Assembly (NCBI GenBank): GCA_030220185.1
Contig: JASPKZ010002338.1
Location: 784,501-848,500, forward strand
Direction: 5' to 3'
Length of the DNA: 64,000 nt
DNA from: Diploptera punctata
Taxonomy: Eukaryota > Arthropoda > Insecta > Blattodea > Blaberidae
Of the stretch, positions 9,022 to 19,640 are shown piece after piece (position 1 is the first letter of the stretch; every line of letters begins with the position of its first letter). Under the pieces are notes generated by a model. The model was not told the origin of the DNA and did not search any database. It saw only the letters and a program-made list of their open reading frames with translations. Both the position numbers and the translations under genes were made by a program.

Positions 9022-9710
9022 CACATTCAGTACCAGACACTGAGCAGGGCATTTAAACCCACAGGCCAGCCATTTAAATACCCCAGCTACCTTTTTCGTG
9101 GCACTTCAGAAAATGGACCATTATTCACAAACTACTATTAGTCCTAGAAAATTCAAATTTTGTACATACCTACAGGAGATATCCTAGTAGGATTTGATGG
9201 TAAAGTAACTTGGGTGATTGACATCACATGGTATCGGTGTATCAATTTCAGGAAGTGGAAGTTCATCTTCACTTTCACTTTGTGAATCTTCTAATTCAGG
9301 AATCAGTTCATCACCTGAATCATCATTATACAAAATATTCACTAATTCTTCTTCAGTGAGATATTTTTCTTTCGCCATGGTTTCACGCACACACAAACAA
9401 TAGCGCGATAACGAGAAAGATATACGACTGCATTGGAGCCTGGAGTCAAGTTTGGGTGAACGAATTCCATGTGTTGTTTGTTTTAAAAATAAAAGGGGAT
9501 TCACCAAGGTTTAAACGTGTCAAACAGGAATAGAAAATGTACATTTACATGCCATTTATGATCTCCAAGACATACTAAGCCAACACAGTATTTAGGTGCC
9601 AAATATAAACACGGTTTGTTTGCACCCACTCTAAAACGAGTTAACTGACCGACGGCTGCATACACGATAGTCTCTTTAAATGCCTTAACTGGTTTACGGT
9701 ACTGAATGTG
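9022..9710 (-). mobile_element. Short piggyBac element keeping the transposase start
   Basis: Perfect 13-base inverted ends CACATTCAGTACC; GGCATTTAAA is also shared subterminally. TTAA precedes the left end; the right TTAA is not preserved. The minus frame inside matches a piggyBac transposase N-terminus. The 689-bp size means almost the whole transposase is lost. Confidence 0.75.
9184..9378 (-). pseudogene. piggyBac transposase N-terminal remnant
   Basis: Starting at the ATG at 9378 the frame reads MAKEKYLTEEELVNILYN, then a DDSGDE acidic stretch and SQSESEDE. Acidic, disordered N-termini beginning LTEEE...IL are typical of piggyBac-family transposases. The open frame continues upstream of this Met, but that part has no similarity I recognise. 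The catalytic domain is absent. Confidence 0.65.
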
Positions 9711-9996
9711 ACAACCCTAAACCTTCTGACAAACTATGGCCTGAAGTCAACTCAGTTATTAAGAGAAATAAATACCAGGCTTGTATTCTGGGGATAAAGG
9801 CAGTCTCAGGCAGGACTGACAACCCAACTGACATATTGTGCCAGTTGCCTTAACCTCTTACTACCCCAAGAGCCTCCTAAGGCTGTAATACGATCACTAT
9901 ATTTATTTTTTATTTGCATCAAAAGGGCAGTAGCTTATGTGGTATTCTTATAAAATATGAATGTTGTATTGAAAGATTTTTTAGAGGCATGTTGTA

Positions 9997-10566
9997 CGGG
10001 GTGAATCATAAATATGGCTATACATTTAATCGCGTTGTGTGATGAAAATATTACCGTTACAGGAAATATGAAATTACCGTTTGAGAGGCAATTATTCAAA
10101 TTACAACAATGGAATAAAACAAAACAGTGTAGAACTTACGTCATTAGTCAAAATGGCGTTGAATATGCAACAGCAAATCACAATTGCTGCATGGGCAATA
10201 ACGTATGCTGATGATCGTGAGGCCGCAAGACGGGCAAGACGTGAGTTTAACATAGCATTGCAGCCGTTGACTGTGGGGAAGTAGAGAAAACGACTGCTGG
10301 AAACGGGAAGGATGCAGAAAATCAAACCTCCTGGAAGGCCTCGCATTAGCACGGATGCAGAAACAACGAAGAGAATTGTGGAGGTGTTCCACACTAGCCC
10401 ACAGAAATCAACCCGCCAAGCTGCACATGAGCAGTGATTTGTTTTGTTTTGTTCTGTTGTAATTTGAAGGATTCCCTTTCCAATGATTACATCTTATCTC
10501 CTTTAATAATAATATTTTCGTCACAAAATGCGATGAAACGTATAGCCATATTTCTGAATCACTCTG
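9997..10566 (+). mobile_element. mariner-like element, 3'-deleted
   Basis: TA flanks both ends (9995-9996, 10567-10568). Inverted ends are CGGGGTGAATCATAAATATG and the complement of CAGAGTGATTCAGAAATATG; similarity extends about 60 bases inward. It holds only the N-terminal part of a transposase. Confidence 0.85.
10153..10437 (+). pseudogene. mariner transposase N-terminal (HTH) remnant
   Basis: The frame reads MALNMQQQITIAAWAI...AARRARREFN, then after a TAG at about 10282 RKRLLETG and GRPRISTDAETTKRIVEVF. This is the paired helix-turn-helix DNA-binding region of mariner-type transposases. The DDE domain is deleted. Confidence 0.75.
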
Positions 10567-11461
10567 TATAATTTTGTTTATTATTTTTGTAGATGTACTA
10601 GAAAATAAACTTGTTGAATTGAGGTTTTGACATTTGATGCTGAACTTATATTTAATTAAAAATAAAGTATTAAAAAAAATATTTTGTCTCATCCTTCCAT
10701 ATTAAAATTGATATTGAGTATAATTTTCTTGAGGAATACTATTTTTTAAACTCTAAACTTGGCAAGTCAGGTAGAGTTGTGTAATACCAATGAGAATTAT
10801 GATGTCACAAAACACACTTCTTTCATTTTACTAGCTTGCTTATGTGTTAGTATATTTCAAGAAAAAAAATAAAAACAGAACATGCAGAGTAAAACAATTT
10901 TAATATTTCAAATTTGTAAAAATGAAAAAACAAAGTGTTGACGTAAAATAAAATAAGCGAATGTTGTGAGAAAGTTTGTTGCACACTGTTGCCAACTATA
11001 AAATAATAAAATTAGATGATACAAAGTGAGAACAGTTAAGTGATGAATGGTGAATTTTTTTTATGTTCCCAGATGTACCAGTGTTTCCTTTCCTTATTGC
11101 TTATCTGTACTTACGGATGGAGATGTCAAAATAACAATTCTTTCAGGATAATTTATCATGAAGCAAGACTTAATCATATTATTTTTCATCGTTAACAAAA
11201 GTATTTTTTAATCTCGTCTTAAATTGGTTGATGCTATAATATAATTTTCAATTGTATTTTGAAAGAATGCAGCCAGTCCATTTTAGGAAAATCGGTTTTA
11301 ATTTTGAAACTGGTAAGTAGATATGGTTTACTTAATTTATAGAAATAATAGTAAAGTGAAATTATGAAGAAAAACTATTTCAAATTTTGAAATAATTTTA
11401 ATTTTGAAAAATTATTTCAAATTTAATATTAGAAGAAAGTAACAGTATGAGGTTTCTTTTA
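10567..11461. other. A+T-rich DNA, no gene seen
   Basis: No coding domain and no repeat shared with the rest of the window. The base composition is strongly A+T. Confidence 0.5.
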
Positions 11462-11574
11462 CAGTAAAAGCTCCTTATTTAGGGGGGGGGAGATGTTCCG
11501 TGAATATGGAATGGTAACTTGTATGGGTATATAGGGGATACATTCCAAGGTTACAAAATAAAATAAAAATTATC

Positions 11575-12230
11575 ACAAGTAATGCCACGAGTGATTTCCA
11601 AATTATCGATAAATTCACGACTCACTTCGTGAGTCACGAAGTGAGTCGTGAATTTATCGATAATTTGGAAATCACTCGTGGCATTTGTTAGGACTATTTA
11701 ACAAATAAAATTAAGCTGTTTACTCACAAATCATTGTTTAACTATAGTTATTTTAAAATATTTATATATTTAATGTAAATGGCAATATTTGAAAACAAAT
11801 CAGAAATGTGAGGTTATGTTCATTCACTGCTGCTTGATCATATTATTTATTGCCAAATAAGATCGCAATATTGTAAGAGTGCACCCAAGTGGAGAAATAA
11901 TTAAACACATCAAACTATATATCATAATCAACATTACGGGTTATTCATTTATTTTTTTAGTAAACAACTCAGTAAAATCAAGGAATCTTTTCATTATTTG
12001 CTATATTCAATGTATTTGTTGGAGAAAAATAATGCTTTGACCTGTTCAGAACATTAAAAAGGAGGAGCTTTCTTTATCACAAAAGCAGGAGCTGATAAAG
12101 AGAAATCAATAAAGAGCGAGGTGAAACACGACTGTCATTGATTGTAAAACAACATTGAAACGTGATTGGTCATTGACTAGCATTTGTGGCATGAGTTAAA
12201 TAGTGAAAATAAAAGCAATTAATGAAAGAT
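11575..12230 (+). mobile_element. Noncoding repeat family I (copy with intact palindrome)
   Basis: It begins with a near-perfect palindrome, then GGACTATTTAAC and the family body, and ends CATGAGTTAAATAGTG. Related copies lie at 38860, 42895, 43835, 56335 (inverted) and 56520. Head and tail share GACTATTTAAC in inverted orientation. No coding potential. Confidence 0.8.
11581..11685. repeat. Perfect 50-bp palindrome arms with 5-base loop
   Basis: Arms 11581-11630 and 11636-11685 are exact complements around GAGTC. Each arm contains ATTATCGATAA and CACGACTCAC. This is cruciform-capable DNA. Confidence 0.95.
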
Positions 12231-12916
12231 CTTGAACAATTTCTATTAATTGTCAGGTTTAGGCAAGAACTTAGTAGTTTTTTTTTTACCGCTTTTAAAA
12301 GATATTTCAGTTAAGATTAATATTCAGCTGTGAATTCTGCAATAGAATTCCTTATTTTGTCTTCAGATTTTTTGATTCTTTAACATTGAAACAGCGTGAT
12401 ATAGATGCTAATGACTCGCCTACATGTATAAAAGGTCAAGCATTTCTATTTTTACTTTAAGCGGCAACACTATTTTTTTCAGCTTCAAAACTATTTTTCT
12501 TTTCTTTTACTCAACAATATAAATTAGCAACAAAGCAGAGGAGACACGTGTTATTCAATCAAAATTATTGCACTGAATGACAAGTTGAAACAGTAAAACA
12601 CCGATCGTGACAAGGGTGGCATTTATCAACAGACATAGTGGCACATGAAATACTGTGGTAGTGGATTTAACAATGAACTTTGATATTTATTTGTCTATTT
12701 GGTTTGAATCGCTCTTTGTAAAAGCCGCCTTGACACGTGCCTGCAGTAAAAAAATTTGCCGATGCGTTAATAAAGGATACTATTCCTTCTAACATACCGA
12801 CTGGATCCGCGAATAAAGAAATTTTTAACTGCAAATACAGGAAGTGTGTCACAATTTTTTAACCTGCAGATAATTAAAACATGAATAAAGGAACCATGAA
12901 TAGGGAGCTTTTACTG

Positions 12917-14087
12917 TATTATGAGTAGAATCCAGATGTTAGCCACTTAAAACATTCAAAAAGGCACTAAAAGTCATTAATATAGGCACTAAAAAATTCA
13001 AAATAGGCTCTTATAAGAAATGGACTACAACTTAACTTTTTACAGTCTTACGTTAAGAATATAATCATTTGGTGTCAATAGCATGCCAAGATATCAGATA
13101 TGCTTTTGGAATTTGTTTTGCCTTTTTAAAAAGAGCAGAACCCTCTTTGTCACTCAACAATGTTTGTATTGAAAAGAAACAAAGAACTTTTCTCCAAGCC
13201 TTAGAGCCGGAGCATAATACAATGGGACATAACTTAGGGCTATTTTGCTTAACGGGAATGCATGAGGTGAAAAAATACAATATTTACCTAATGGGAGTGC
13301 ATTGAGGGGGAAACCATCTACCTGTTAGGTTGTTGGGTTATTGCCATCCTTATCCAAAAATATTCTAAGTGAATTTATAAAAAGAACACTTGAAAACTTA
13401 TATGAAATGATTTGTGCCGCAAAGTTTGTCCATTTCAATTGATTTCATTGAAATACTGAGTTAATTTCGAGAAAAAAATTGCAAACAGGCATTTATAGGC
13501 AAAATGAACTTCATGGAAAACAACTTTAGGGTCGTTGGTATGAACTTATATGAAGTCACTTTTACAATATCTATAATAAATAACTGTAGGCATTATCCCT
13601 AACATCCGGTCTCTAGTTATGAGTTAGGGCCGTCACGCAGGGCTGACAACCCGGCTGACATAAAGTGTCAATTGTCTAGAAAAAAGTGAAGAACCTATGT
13701 TACTAGTTGCAAAATAAATGTAACTTTATTAATACACATAGGGAAGTTGGTGTAATGTTAACTCTTCTGTTTGAGTGGACCCTGTTGATATCTTTTTTAA
13801 TTGGTGCTGCCCTCGAACAGAAAATATTTTAACGTCTTCCCCTCATCAACTTTGATGGGTTCAAGGCCAGTTTCTTTTATACTATGTGCGAAGAAGGGTT
13901 TATTTGTGATATTTATATTAAATTACCATTTTAAAAGTTTTTAAGCTAAGAATCAATTCTTAATTTATGCTATTGAATATTACAAATGTTGAAAAAACTC
14001 CTAAATATATTATGCAGATGCTGTTTTAATATACTGACGGGTTTTAAATAAGAGTACCAGTAACTAATTTAGCTTGGTTAAGGAAAT
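12917..14087. other. A+T-rich DNA with a SINE B fragment
   Basis: About 13590-13700 matches the 3' half of SINE family B (GCCGTCACGCAGGGCTGACA and the text after it). The rest shows no domain and no shared repeat. The frame at 13069-13305 has no recognisable homology. Confidence 0.5.
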
Positions 14088-14825
14088 ACAAAATCCGAAA
14101 TTCACATATAAAAGAAAAAATGCAGGTACAATATTCAATTGACGATTTTTATTATTAATTTAACACTTCTCATAGAAGGATAAATTATATTTGAAGAGAA
14201 AAATTTTCGCCTAGACCGGGACTCTATGAGAAGTGTTAAATTAATAATAATAAAAATCGTCAATAGAAGCCCTACTGGCTATAAAGTAGTGTTAAATTCC
14301 CAATAAATGTCTTCTTAACTAAGAAGCCGCCATTTGCAAAGATAGAAGCTATGGTTTCAAGCATTTGGCGCGAGGGAATTACAACGTACATAAGAGAAAA
14401 ATTTGCGTCTAGATCGTAACTCGCCTCGGTAGCTCAGTTGGTAGAGCACTTGGCCCGGAAAGCCAAGGGTCCCGGTCTAGGCGAAAATTTTTCTCTTCAA
14501 ATACAATATTCAATATTAGATTTTATAAAGAAGAAACAATTAAATTGGTACGGACACATTAGAAGGATGGAAGAAGGAAGACTACGTAAGATAATCATGG
14601 ATTGGGAACCACAGGGAAGAAAAAAGAAGGGTAGACCAAATATTACGTGGATTCAGGGAATCAATGAAACTAAGAGGGAATGGGAAATAGAAGAAGATAT
14701 ATGGATGAACAGACAAGAATGGAAAAATGTGTTGAATCAAATGTGTAGTTAACTGTGAACATGGGTACCGGGAAAATGTATATTCATTGTAAAAGCCGGA
14801 ATAATAAAATAAAATAATAAAAAAA
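14088..14825 (+). pseudogene. LINE 3' end (family G3), split by a twin-tRNA element
   Basis: 14088-14127 matches the start of the copy at 48380 (AAAAGAAAAAATGCAGGTAC). After the insertion the frame continues LDFIKKKQLNWYGHIRRMEE, then GRPNITWIQG and IEEDIWMNRQEWKNVL to the stop. The KKKGRPN stretch lost at 48.5 kb is kept here. RT motifs are absent. Confidence 0.85.
14140..14502 (-). mobile_element. Inverted twin-tRNA element, copy 4, with target duplication
   Basis: A 12-base direct repeat ACAATATTCAAT flanks it (14128-14139, 14503-14514), and the LINE reading is continuous if one copy is removed. The 5' end (minus strand ATTTGAAGAG) lies at the right, and the A/T-rich 3' tail lies at the left. 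The right tRNA-like arm has an A box but has lost its T arm. Internally 14223-14264 is an inverted copy of the left end, so this copy rearranged during or after insertion. Confidence 0.8.
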
Positions 14826-15275
14826 TAAGGAACTGCCTCTAGGGAGCACCTATTTCCCCTACGCGGGACGTATAGAAACTTAAGACAGTTATGAAGCACT
14901 TAATAAGTACATTTCTGGAGATAATTACCTCAATTGTTTAGTTAGAAAACAAGACTAAGGTACTTTTGGTTTGTTGAAACTGGTTACAACTGCAGTAACA
15001 CGTCGGCCCACTTACGAAATTTGAATGTGAACCATAGCTGCCTATCTTGTTACATTTAGCACACAGAAAGAATTCGTGGGAGAAGGAAGTGATGTGTTCT
15101 TATGAACCATAAAATTAATGTTTATTGCACAAGAACTTCTCCTTCCTCATCTATCCTCCATTCAAGATGCAATTCTTACACATGCAGAGACTAATAGATC
15201 TATATATACGCTATAGTTTCGGCAGCTTAATTTTTTGTCCCACAATTTTAATTGCGACAGGAAAATATTACTTAC
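14826..15275. other. Unassigned DNA
   Basis: No coding domain or shared repeat recognised. Confidence 0.5.
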
Positions 15276-15950
15276 TTACTTACTCACTGGCACTATCAAA
15301 CCCATAGGTTCATGGCCGCGCGGACATAAGCTCTCCATACATCCCTATCCTGAGCTAATCCTTTCCAATCATTCCCTGTATAATCTACTTCCCTCAAATC
15401 ATAGTTAATGTTATTCTCCCACCTCATTCTTGGTCTACCAACTGGGCGTTTTCCCTCCTACAAGAAGCTTCCATGCAAGTCTTTCATTCCCCATACGTGC
15501 AACATGTCCTGCCCATCGCAGTCTACGAGACTTGACTGTTATTATATCTGGCTTCCTATAAAGACCATGTAGTTCATTGTTATGTAGTCTTCTCCATTCA
15601 CCTGTCTGTTCATCTCTCTTTGGTCCAAAAATTTTCCTAAGTACTTTATTCTCAAATACCTGTAATCTCCTTTCCTCCCTTAAAGTAAGAGTCCATGTTT
15701 CGCACCCATATAATATAACTGGTAGAATAATAGTTTTATATATTTTTCAGTTTAACGTTTTTTGAAAGGAGTTGGGACATCAAGAGTCTCTGCAATGCAT
15801 AATAGCACGCATTTCCAGAATTGAGCCTATGTTTAATTTCTTTGTGCATCTCATTCCTATTTGTGATTATTGTTCCTAGGTATTTGAATTCAGCCACTTC
15901 CTCAAAATTTCCCTCATTTCTCATTAGCTGTCCATTTCCATTATATAATG
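15276..15950 (-). pseudogene. LINE 3' end fragment (family G1)
   Basis: The minus frames read NEGNFEEVAEFKYLGTIITN, then after frameshifts WTLTLREERRL, EWRRLHNNELHGLYRKP, SRRLRWAGHV and YVRAAMNLWV. The 3' end at 15276 carries a GTAAGTAAGTAAG tail. Several frameshifts, no RT catalytic motifs. This is the commonest LINE tail in the window. Confidence 0.85.
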
Positions 15951-16049
15951 GACAGGAAAATATTATTTAATATAATTGTATTGCGTTTTCACATAACAAG
16001 AGAGCGATATAGGGAATAAAAAATATATATATTTTTAAATTTAATGTCA

Positions 16050-16222
16050 CAGATTGTCATTTTCGACATTTCTGGCGTTCTCTCCTGGCATGGCGTACCT
16101 GTAACCCATTTCTGAGATTGGGGCACCTTGAAGGCGGGGTTACGCTGCCCCAGTGATGAGACTTGATGATGGTAATGATGCGCCAGGAGAGGCCTTAAAT
16201 TAAACTTAAGCTAATTAGACGA
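16050..16222 (-). mobile_element. SINE family D, head missing
   Basis: Carries the family body in reverse (CCTGGC...TGTAACCCATTTCTGAGATTGGGGC and GCGCCAGGAGAG). The tRNA-like head is absent. Confidence 0.75.
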
Positions 16223-16230
16223 ATATTATA

Positions 16231-16375
16231 TTGATAATGATGGCCAGATGATATTCGGGGACCGTTTAGGCCTTAAAGTTTCCTGACATTTATCTTACAG
16301 GTGAGGAAAAACCCCGAAAAAAAACCTCACCCAGGAAACTTGTCCCGACCGGGGATCGAACCTGGAATATAAACA
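16231..16375 (-). mobile_element. SINE family A, partial
   Basis: The reverse strand matches the middle and head of family A (GGGGACCGTTTAGGCCTTAA, then CCGACCGGGGATCGAACC). Confidence 0.75.
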
Positions 16376-16674
16376 ATAGCATGAAGCGATATGTTTAGTA
16401 TTTTATTGATCTGCACTGTGGTAGGCCCATTGATGTTGGTGTTAAATAAACACAATAAAAGGGATCCACTGAACATCTTTAGTATAAAAATTAAAGTCTT
16501 ATCTTTTAATTTAGGTAAAGACAGAGAGAAGAAAACAGATTTGCGGATATAATTACAATTTTTCGCAAAATTGGTGTATTTGAATTGTTTCGTGATTATT
16601 ATAGTAGGCCTATATTTTTTCTTATAACAGTTTCATTCACTTTATAATATCATATTTGAAGAGAAAAATTATAC

Positions 16675-16747
16675 GCTCAGACCGGGACTTGAACCCGGGA
16701 CCCTTGGTTCTCCAGACCAAGTGCTCTACCAACTGAGCTACCTGAGC
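16675..16747 (-). tRNA. tRNA-like unit, left arm
   Basis: It is 73 bases, identical to the right-arm unit. The acceptor stem GCTCAGG pairs with TCTGAGC; the D arm is GCTC/GAGC and the T arm CCGGG/CCCGG. The anticodon arm folds best as TTGGT/ACCAA with loop CTGGAGA, giving a GGA anticodon. That needs one extra base before the stem, so it is not a normal tRNA. A box TAGCTCAGTTGG and B box GGTTCAAGTCC are intact. Confidence 0.6.
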
Positions 16748-16827
16748 AAGTACCGATCAAATGCTAGCATTTGGTGGATGGGAATTACAATGTATATAGA
16801 GAAAGATTTGCGTTTAGATCGGTACTT

Positions 16828-16900
16828 GCTCAGGTAGCTCAGTTGGTAGAGCACTTGGTCTGGAGAACCAAGGGTCCCGGGTTCAAGTCCCGGTCTGAGC
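16828..16900 (+). tRNA. tRNA-like unit, right arm
   Basis: Exact mirror of 16675-16747, with intact Pol III A and B boxes and a T5 terminator 7-11 bases downstream. Whether it is charged or processed cannot be judged. The displaced anticodon stem and the lack of a serine-type long variable arm argue that it is a retroposon module, not a working tRNA(Ser). Confidence 0.6.
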
Positions 16901-16996
16901 GTATAATTTTTCTCTTCAAATATGATTTATCCATCATTGAGATGTACGAAATCAATAATAAAAACTTTATAATATAATATTCCTATATTGTTGTAT

Positions 16997-17297
16997 GGGG
17001 GCACGCCGTAGCGTAGTGGTTAAGGCACTGCACTACAAGCCGGAAGGTCGAGGGTTCAAGTCCCGGTGGGGTCAGGATTTTTAAACTGACCCAAAACCTT
17101 CTGGCGGCACTATGGCCCTGGGGTCGACTCAGCCTCTAACGGAAATGAGTACCAGACGCTTGTTCTGGGGGTAAAGGCGGCCGTCACGCAGGGCTGACAA
17201 CCCGGCTGACATCAAGTGCCGATTGTCAAGAAAAAGTGGGATAACCTCCCACTACCCCAAGGGCCTCCTGAGGCCTGTAGTGGGAATACTTTACTTT
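16997..17297 (+). mobile_element. SINE family B, complete copy
   Basis: tRNA-like head with GTAGCGTAGTGGTTAAGGC and GGTTCAAGTCC, then the family body (CTTCTGGCGGCACTATGG ... CCCCAAGGGCCTCCTGAGG). A 13-base target duplication with one mismatch (TATATTGTTGTAT / TATATTCTTGTAT) lies at 16984-16996 and 17298-17310. Confidence 0.85.
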
Positions 17298-17397
17298 TAT
17301 ATTCTTGTATCCATTTATGCGGATACTGTAAACTTATTACTTTTCATCTGTTACATAATCATAATAATGATTTCCGCGATTTAATTTTTATATTACA

Positions 17398-18148
17398 CTA
17401 GCCAATACCGGGCGTGCGATGCTACGCCTAAATAAATTAAAATTAATGTGTTTTTTGTGTATTTGAATAAGTAAACTGAAAGACAATTATAAATTTATAT
17501 CATAAATATTTTTAAATAGCCCGTGCTGATTACCGGCGTTATTGTGAGTTATTCGTTAGATAAGTCGGAATCGTTGCTGTTTTCATGAAATTAGAGATAT
17601 CTATCCCTACAATGTTTATTTTAAACACAAAATACACATAATAAACTAACTGAAACAAAACACTACACGAATTTGTAAAATTTGAAGCCAAAAGAAGTGA
17701 TTGATTTTTCCTAGAATATGCTAATAAAGTTTGAGTTATTTATAGAAATCGAGATCAATAGTTTGATGTAAGAATGCATGACAGTCTTTTGAAAAGGTGT
17801 ACTGGGATAGCTAGTAAGCCCTGGCGACGTTACACGATACTGCATAAGAAATTGGAACAATGCATATGTAAAAAAGATAAACATTTGATGCGGGGTAATT
17901 TTTTGTAGAGTTTTTAGAGATATTCAATTCTGTGTACATTAATTTTGTGTATTTGTTATGGTTTTTTCACTTTTTCAATAAAGGGCGATTTTTAAGGGTG
18001 AAGGAGTTGAGTAATTACAACTCTCTTATAGCCTATAACCTGCCCGGGAAACTCCTGAACATTTTTTTAAAAAGCCCCATCATAATCGGATGAACGGTGT
18101 GACAGCGCATAAAATACGAACAAACAAACATTTATTTTTATATATTGG
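17398..18148 (-). mobile_element. Helitron-like nonautonomous element
   Basis: On the minus strand it starts CCAATATATAAAAATAAATG followed by TTTGTTTGTTCGTA, contains GATCCGATT-like text near CCGATTATGATGGGGCTTT, and ends with a GC-rich hairpin (GCACGCCCGGTATTGG) and CTAG|T. This pattern matches 21665-22606. No Rep/helicase is present. Confidence 0.65.
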
Positions 18149-18349
18149 ATGAGAGTTAGAATAACGAAATCAAAAGTAATAGAACGTCTCTCCAAGTTAG
18201 GATTTAGCTACAGGTCACACGTTGAGATTATAATTAATCTGTTTTCACACACGTCGGGACATGTTATGAACTGTACTTACAGCTGCTGTATCAAATTTGT
18301 TGTCGCCGTATTGGTATTATCATCTTCCTTAACCGAGCGCCGGCAAGCC

Positions 18350-19060
18350 TTTAATTTTACGGCAATAGAATGTTCCAGTGGGGCAATGTTTATTGGTTGA
18401 AACAACAGGAGGCCGTGACACCAATTTACATATAAAATAGCGGCAAGTACGTAGTTCTTGTTTTATATTGCTTCAAAACTAGAAAATAAACTATTTTAAA
18501 ATTTTACAAAGTATTGGCAGTTCCATCTCTTATCTATGGATGTGAAACCTGGACATTAACAAAAGCAGGTAGTAAAAAAATAGAGACTGCTGAAATGAAG
18601 ATGTTGAGAGCAATAGCAGGATACCAAAGGACCGATAAAAAGAAAAACGAAGATATAAGAACAGAACTTAATATATTTAATCTCTGTGAAAGAATAAAAT
18701 ACTATCAAAATGCTTATCTTCAGCACGTATTACGAATGAATGAACAGCGCATACCAAGAAGAATGTATAATTATAAACCAAAAGGGAGAAGATTGTTGGG
18801 AAGACCACTGAAGAGATGGAAGGACCAATTCGACCTATAATGAGATCGGAACAGGTCATTGGGCTTAATCCTTGTTGTTGATGATGATATTGCTTCAAAT
18901 AAAGTTCAGTTCATTTAATATGCAGTGATTTGTTTCGTATAATGTATATTAACACTATCTTTTGCGTATATTTTGTATATACATTGTATGTAGTATACAT
19001 AGAGGGCAGTGGTTTTACTTCTCACATGCGTGTTTGTAATATGTATATTATAATTAATTG
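18350..19060 (-). repeat. Noncoding repeat family P, split by a LINE
   Basis: Reverse-oriented match to 20880-21190 and 55960-56330 (shared block GTCACGGCCTGC and TTCATTTAATATGCAGTGATT). The LINE at 18478-18886 interrupts it. Confidence 0.7.
18478..18886 (+). pseudogene. LINE 3' end insertion (G2) with target duplication
   Basis: An exact 13-base duplication ATATTGCTTCAAA flanks it (18465-18477, 18887-18899). It encodes only the C-terminal tail: VPSLIYGCETWTLTKAGS, IRTELNIFNLCERIKYY, GRPLKRWKDQFDL, stop, then a short UTR ending GATGATG. At 409 bp it is a severely 5'-truncated, clean non-LTR insertion. Confidence 0.9.
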
Positions 19061-19239
19061 TGGACACCGATCCAACGTGGCTTGAATGGTTGACACTTGT
19101 ATTTCAGTACTGTATTTTGTAGCAGAAGTGAATTGATTAAAAATTAACGTAGAGATTTGACTGCGTGGACTTATTTTTTATAGTAAAGAAATAACATTTT
19201 GGATTTTACGTATAATTGCTTTATTACATATTTATTTAC

Positions 19240-19640
19240 ATAAAAGCTGGACAATAAATGAAAAGATGCAGAAAAGAATCTTGGCGACAGAAATGGATGG
19301 ATTACGGAGAAGTATGAGAATATCCAGGCTACAACATATTCGAAAGACATATATCAGACAAGAAATGGATGCACAAGAAACTGTTATCGATAGGATAACA
19401 AAGAGAGCTCTACAGTGGTATGGACATGTACAACGGATGTCGGAAGACCAGTGGCCTAAACAGGTGTTGGATTGGATGGTACCAGGCAGAAGGAAGAGGG
19501 GGAGAAGTAGAAAAGCATGGTATGAGGGAATATATGATGCCATGATGAAGAGGGGTATGGAAGATGGACAATGGGAAGATAGGAATCTCTGGAAAGCAGG
19601 AATCAAGGGCAAACTGCTGTAAAGTGGAAAGCCTGTATTA
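19240..19640 (+). pseudogene. LINE C-terminal fragment (different family)
   Basis: An uninterrupted frame from MQKRILATEMDGLRRSMRIS through RALQWYGHVQRMSEDQWPKQ and GRSRKAWYEGIYDAMMKRG to a stop at 19622. This is the post-RT region of a LINE ORF2. No catalytic motif remains. The intact frame suggests a young insertion. Confidence 0.8.

Larger units (their letters stand above)
8930..9900 (+). mobile_element. SINE family B copy split by piggyBac
   Basis: The left part ends in GGGGCCAGAATTTTTAA at 9021; the right part resumes with CCCTAAACCTTCTGAC at 9715 and runs to the family end near CTAAGGCTGTAA. The inserted element at 9022-9710 accounts for the gap relative to the intact copy at 16997-17297. 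Confidence 0.75.
11462..12916. mobile_element. pogo-like TIR element
   Basis: Ends are CAGTAAAAGCTCC(T/C)TATT in inverted orientation with TA outside both (11460-11461, 12917-12918). CAGT ends and a TA target suit Tc1/mariner-pogo elements. I find no transposase in the remaining ~790 bp outside the nested repeat, so it is probably nonautonomous. A run of nine G follows the left end. Confidence 0.6.
16651..16963 (+). mobile_element. Inverted twin-tRNA element, copy 3 (best copy)
   Basis: A perfect 12-bp target duplication ACTTTATAATAT flanks it (16639-16650, 16964-16975), and an A-rich tail AATAATAAAA precedes the right one, as in retroposition. The interior is a near-perfect inverted repeat of about 108 bp arms around a ~58-base loop. 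Each arm contains one complete tRNA-like gene reading outward and a T5 tract just past it (16907-16911 and mirror). The RNA could fold into a long hairpin. Confidence 0.85.

Noticed and set aside
13065..13305. Overlapping frames on both strands
   Set aside because: No domain, no splice context, no second copy; A+T-rich background.
16675..16900. Two functional tRNA(Ser) genes
   Set aside because: The anticodon stem needs an extra base, there is no long variable arm, and the pair sits inside a retroposed palindrome with target duplications.
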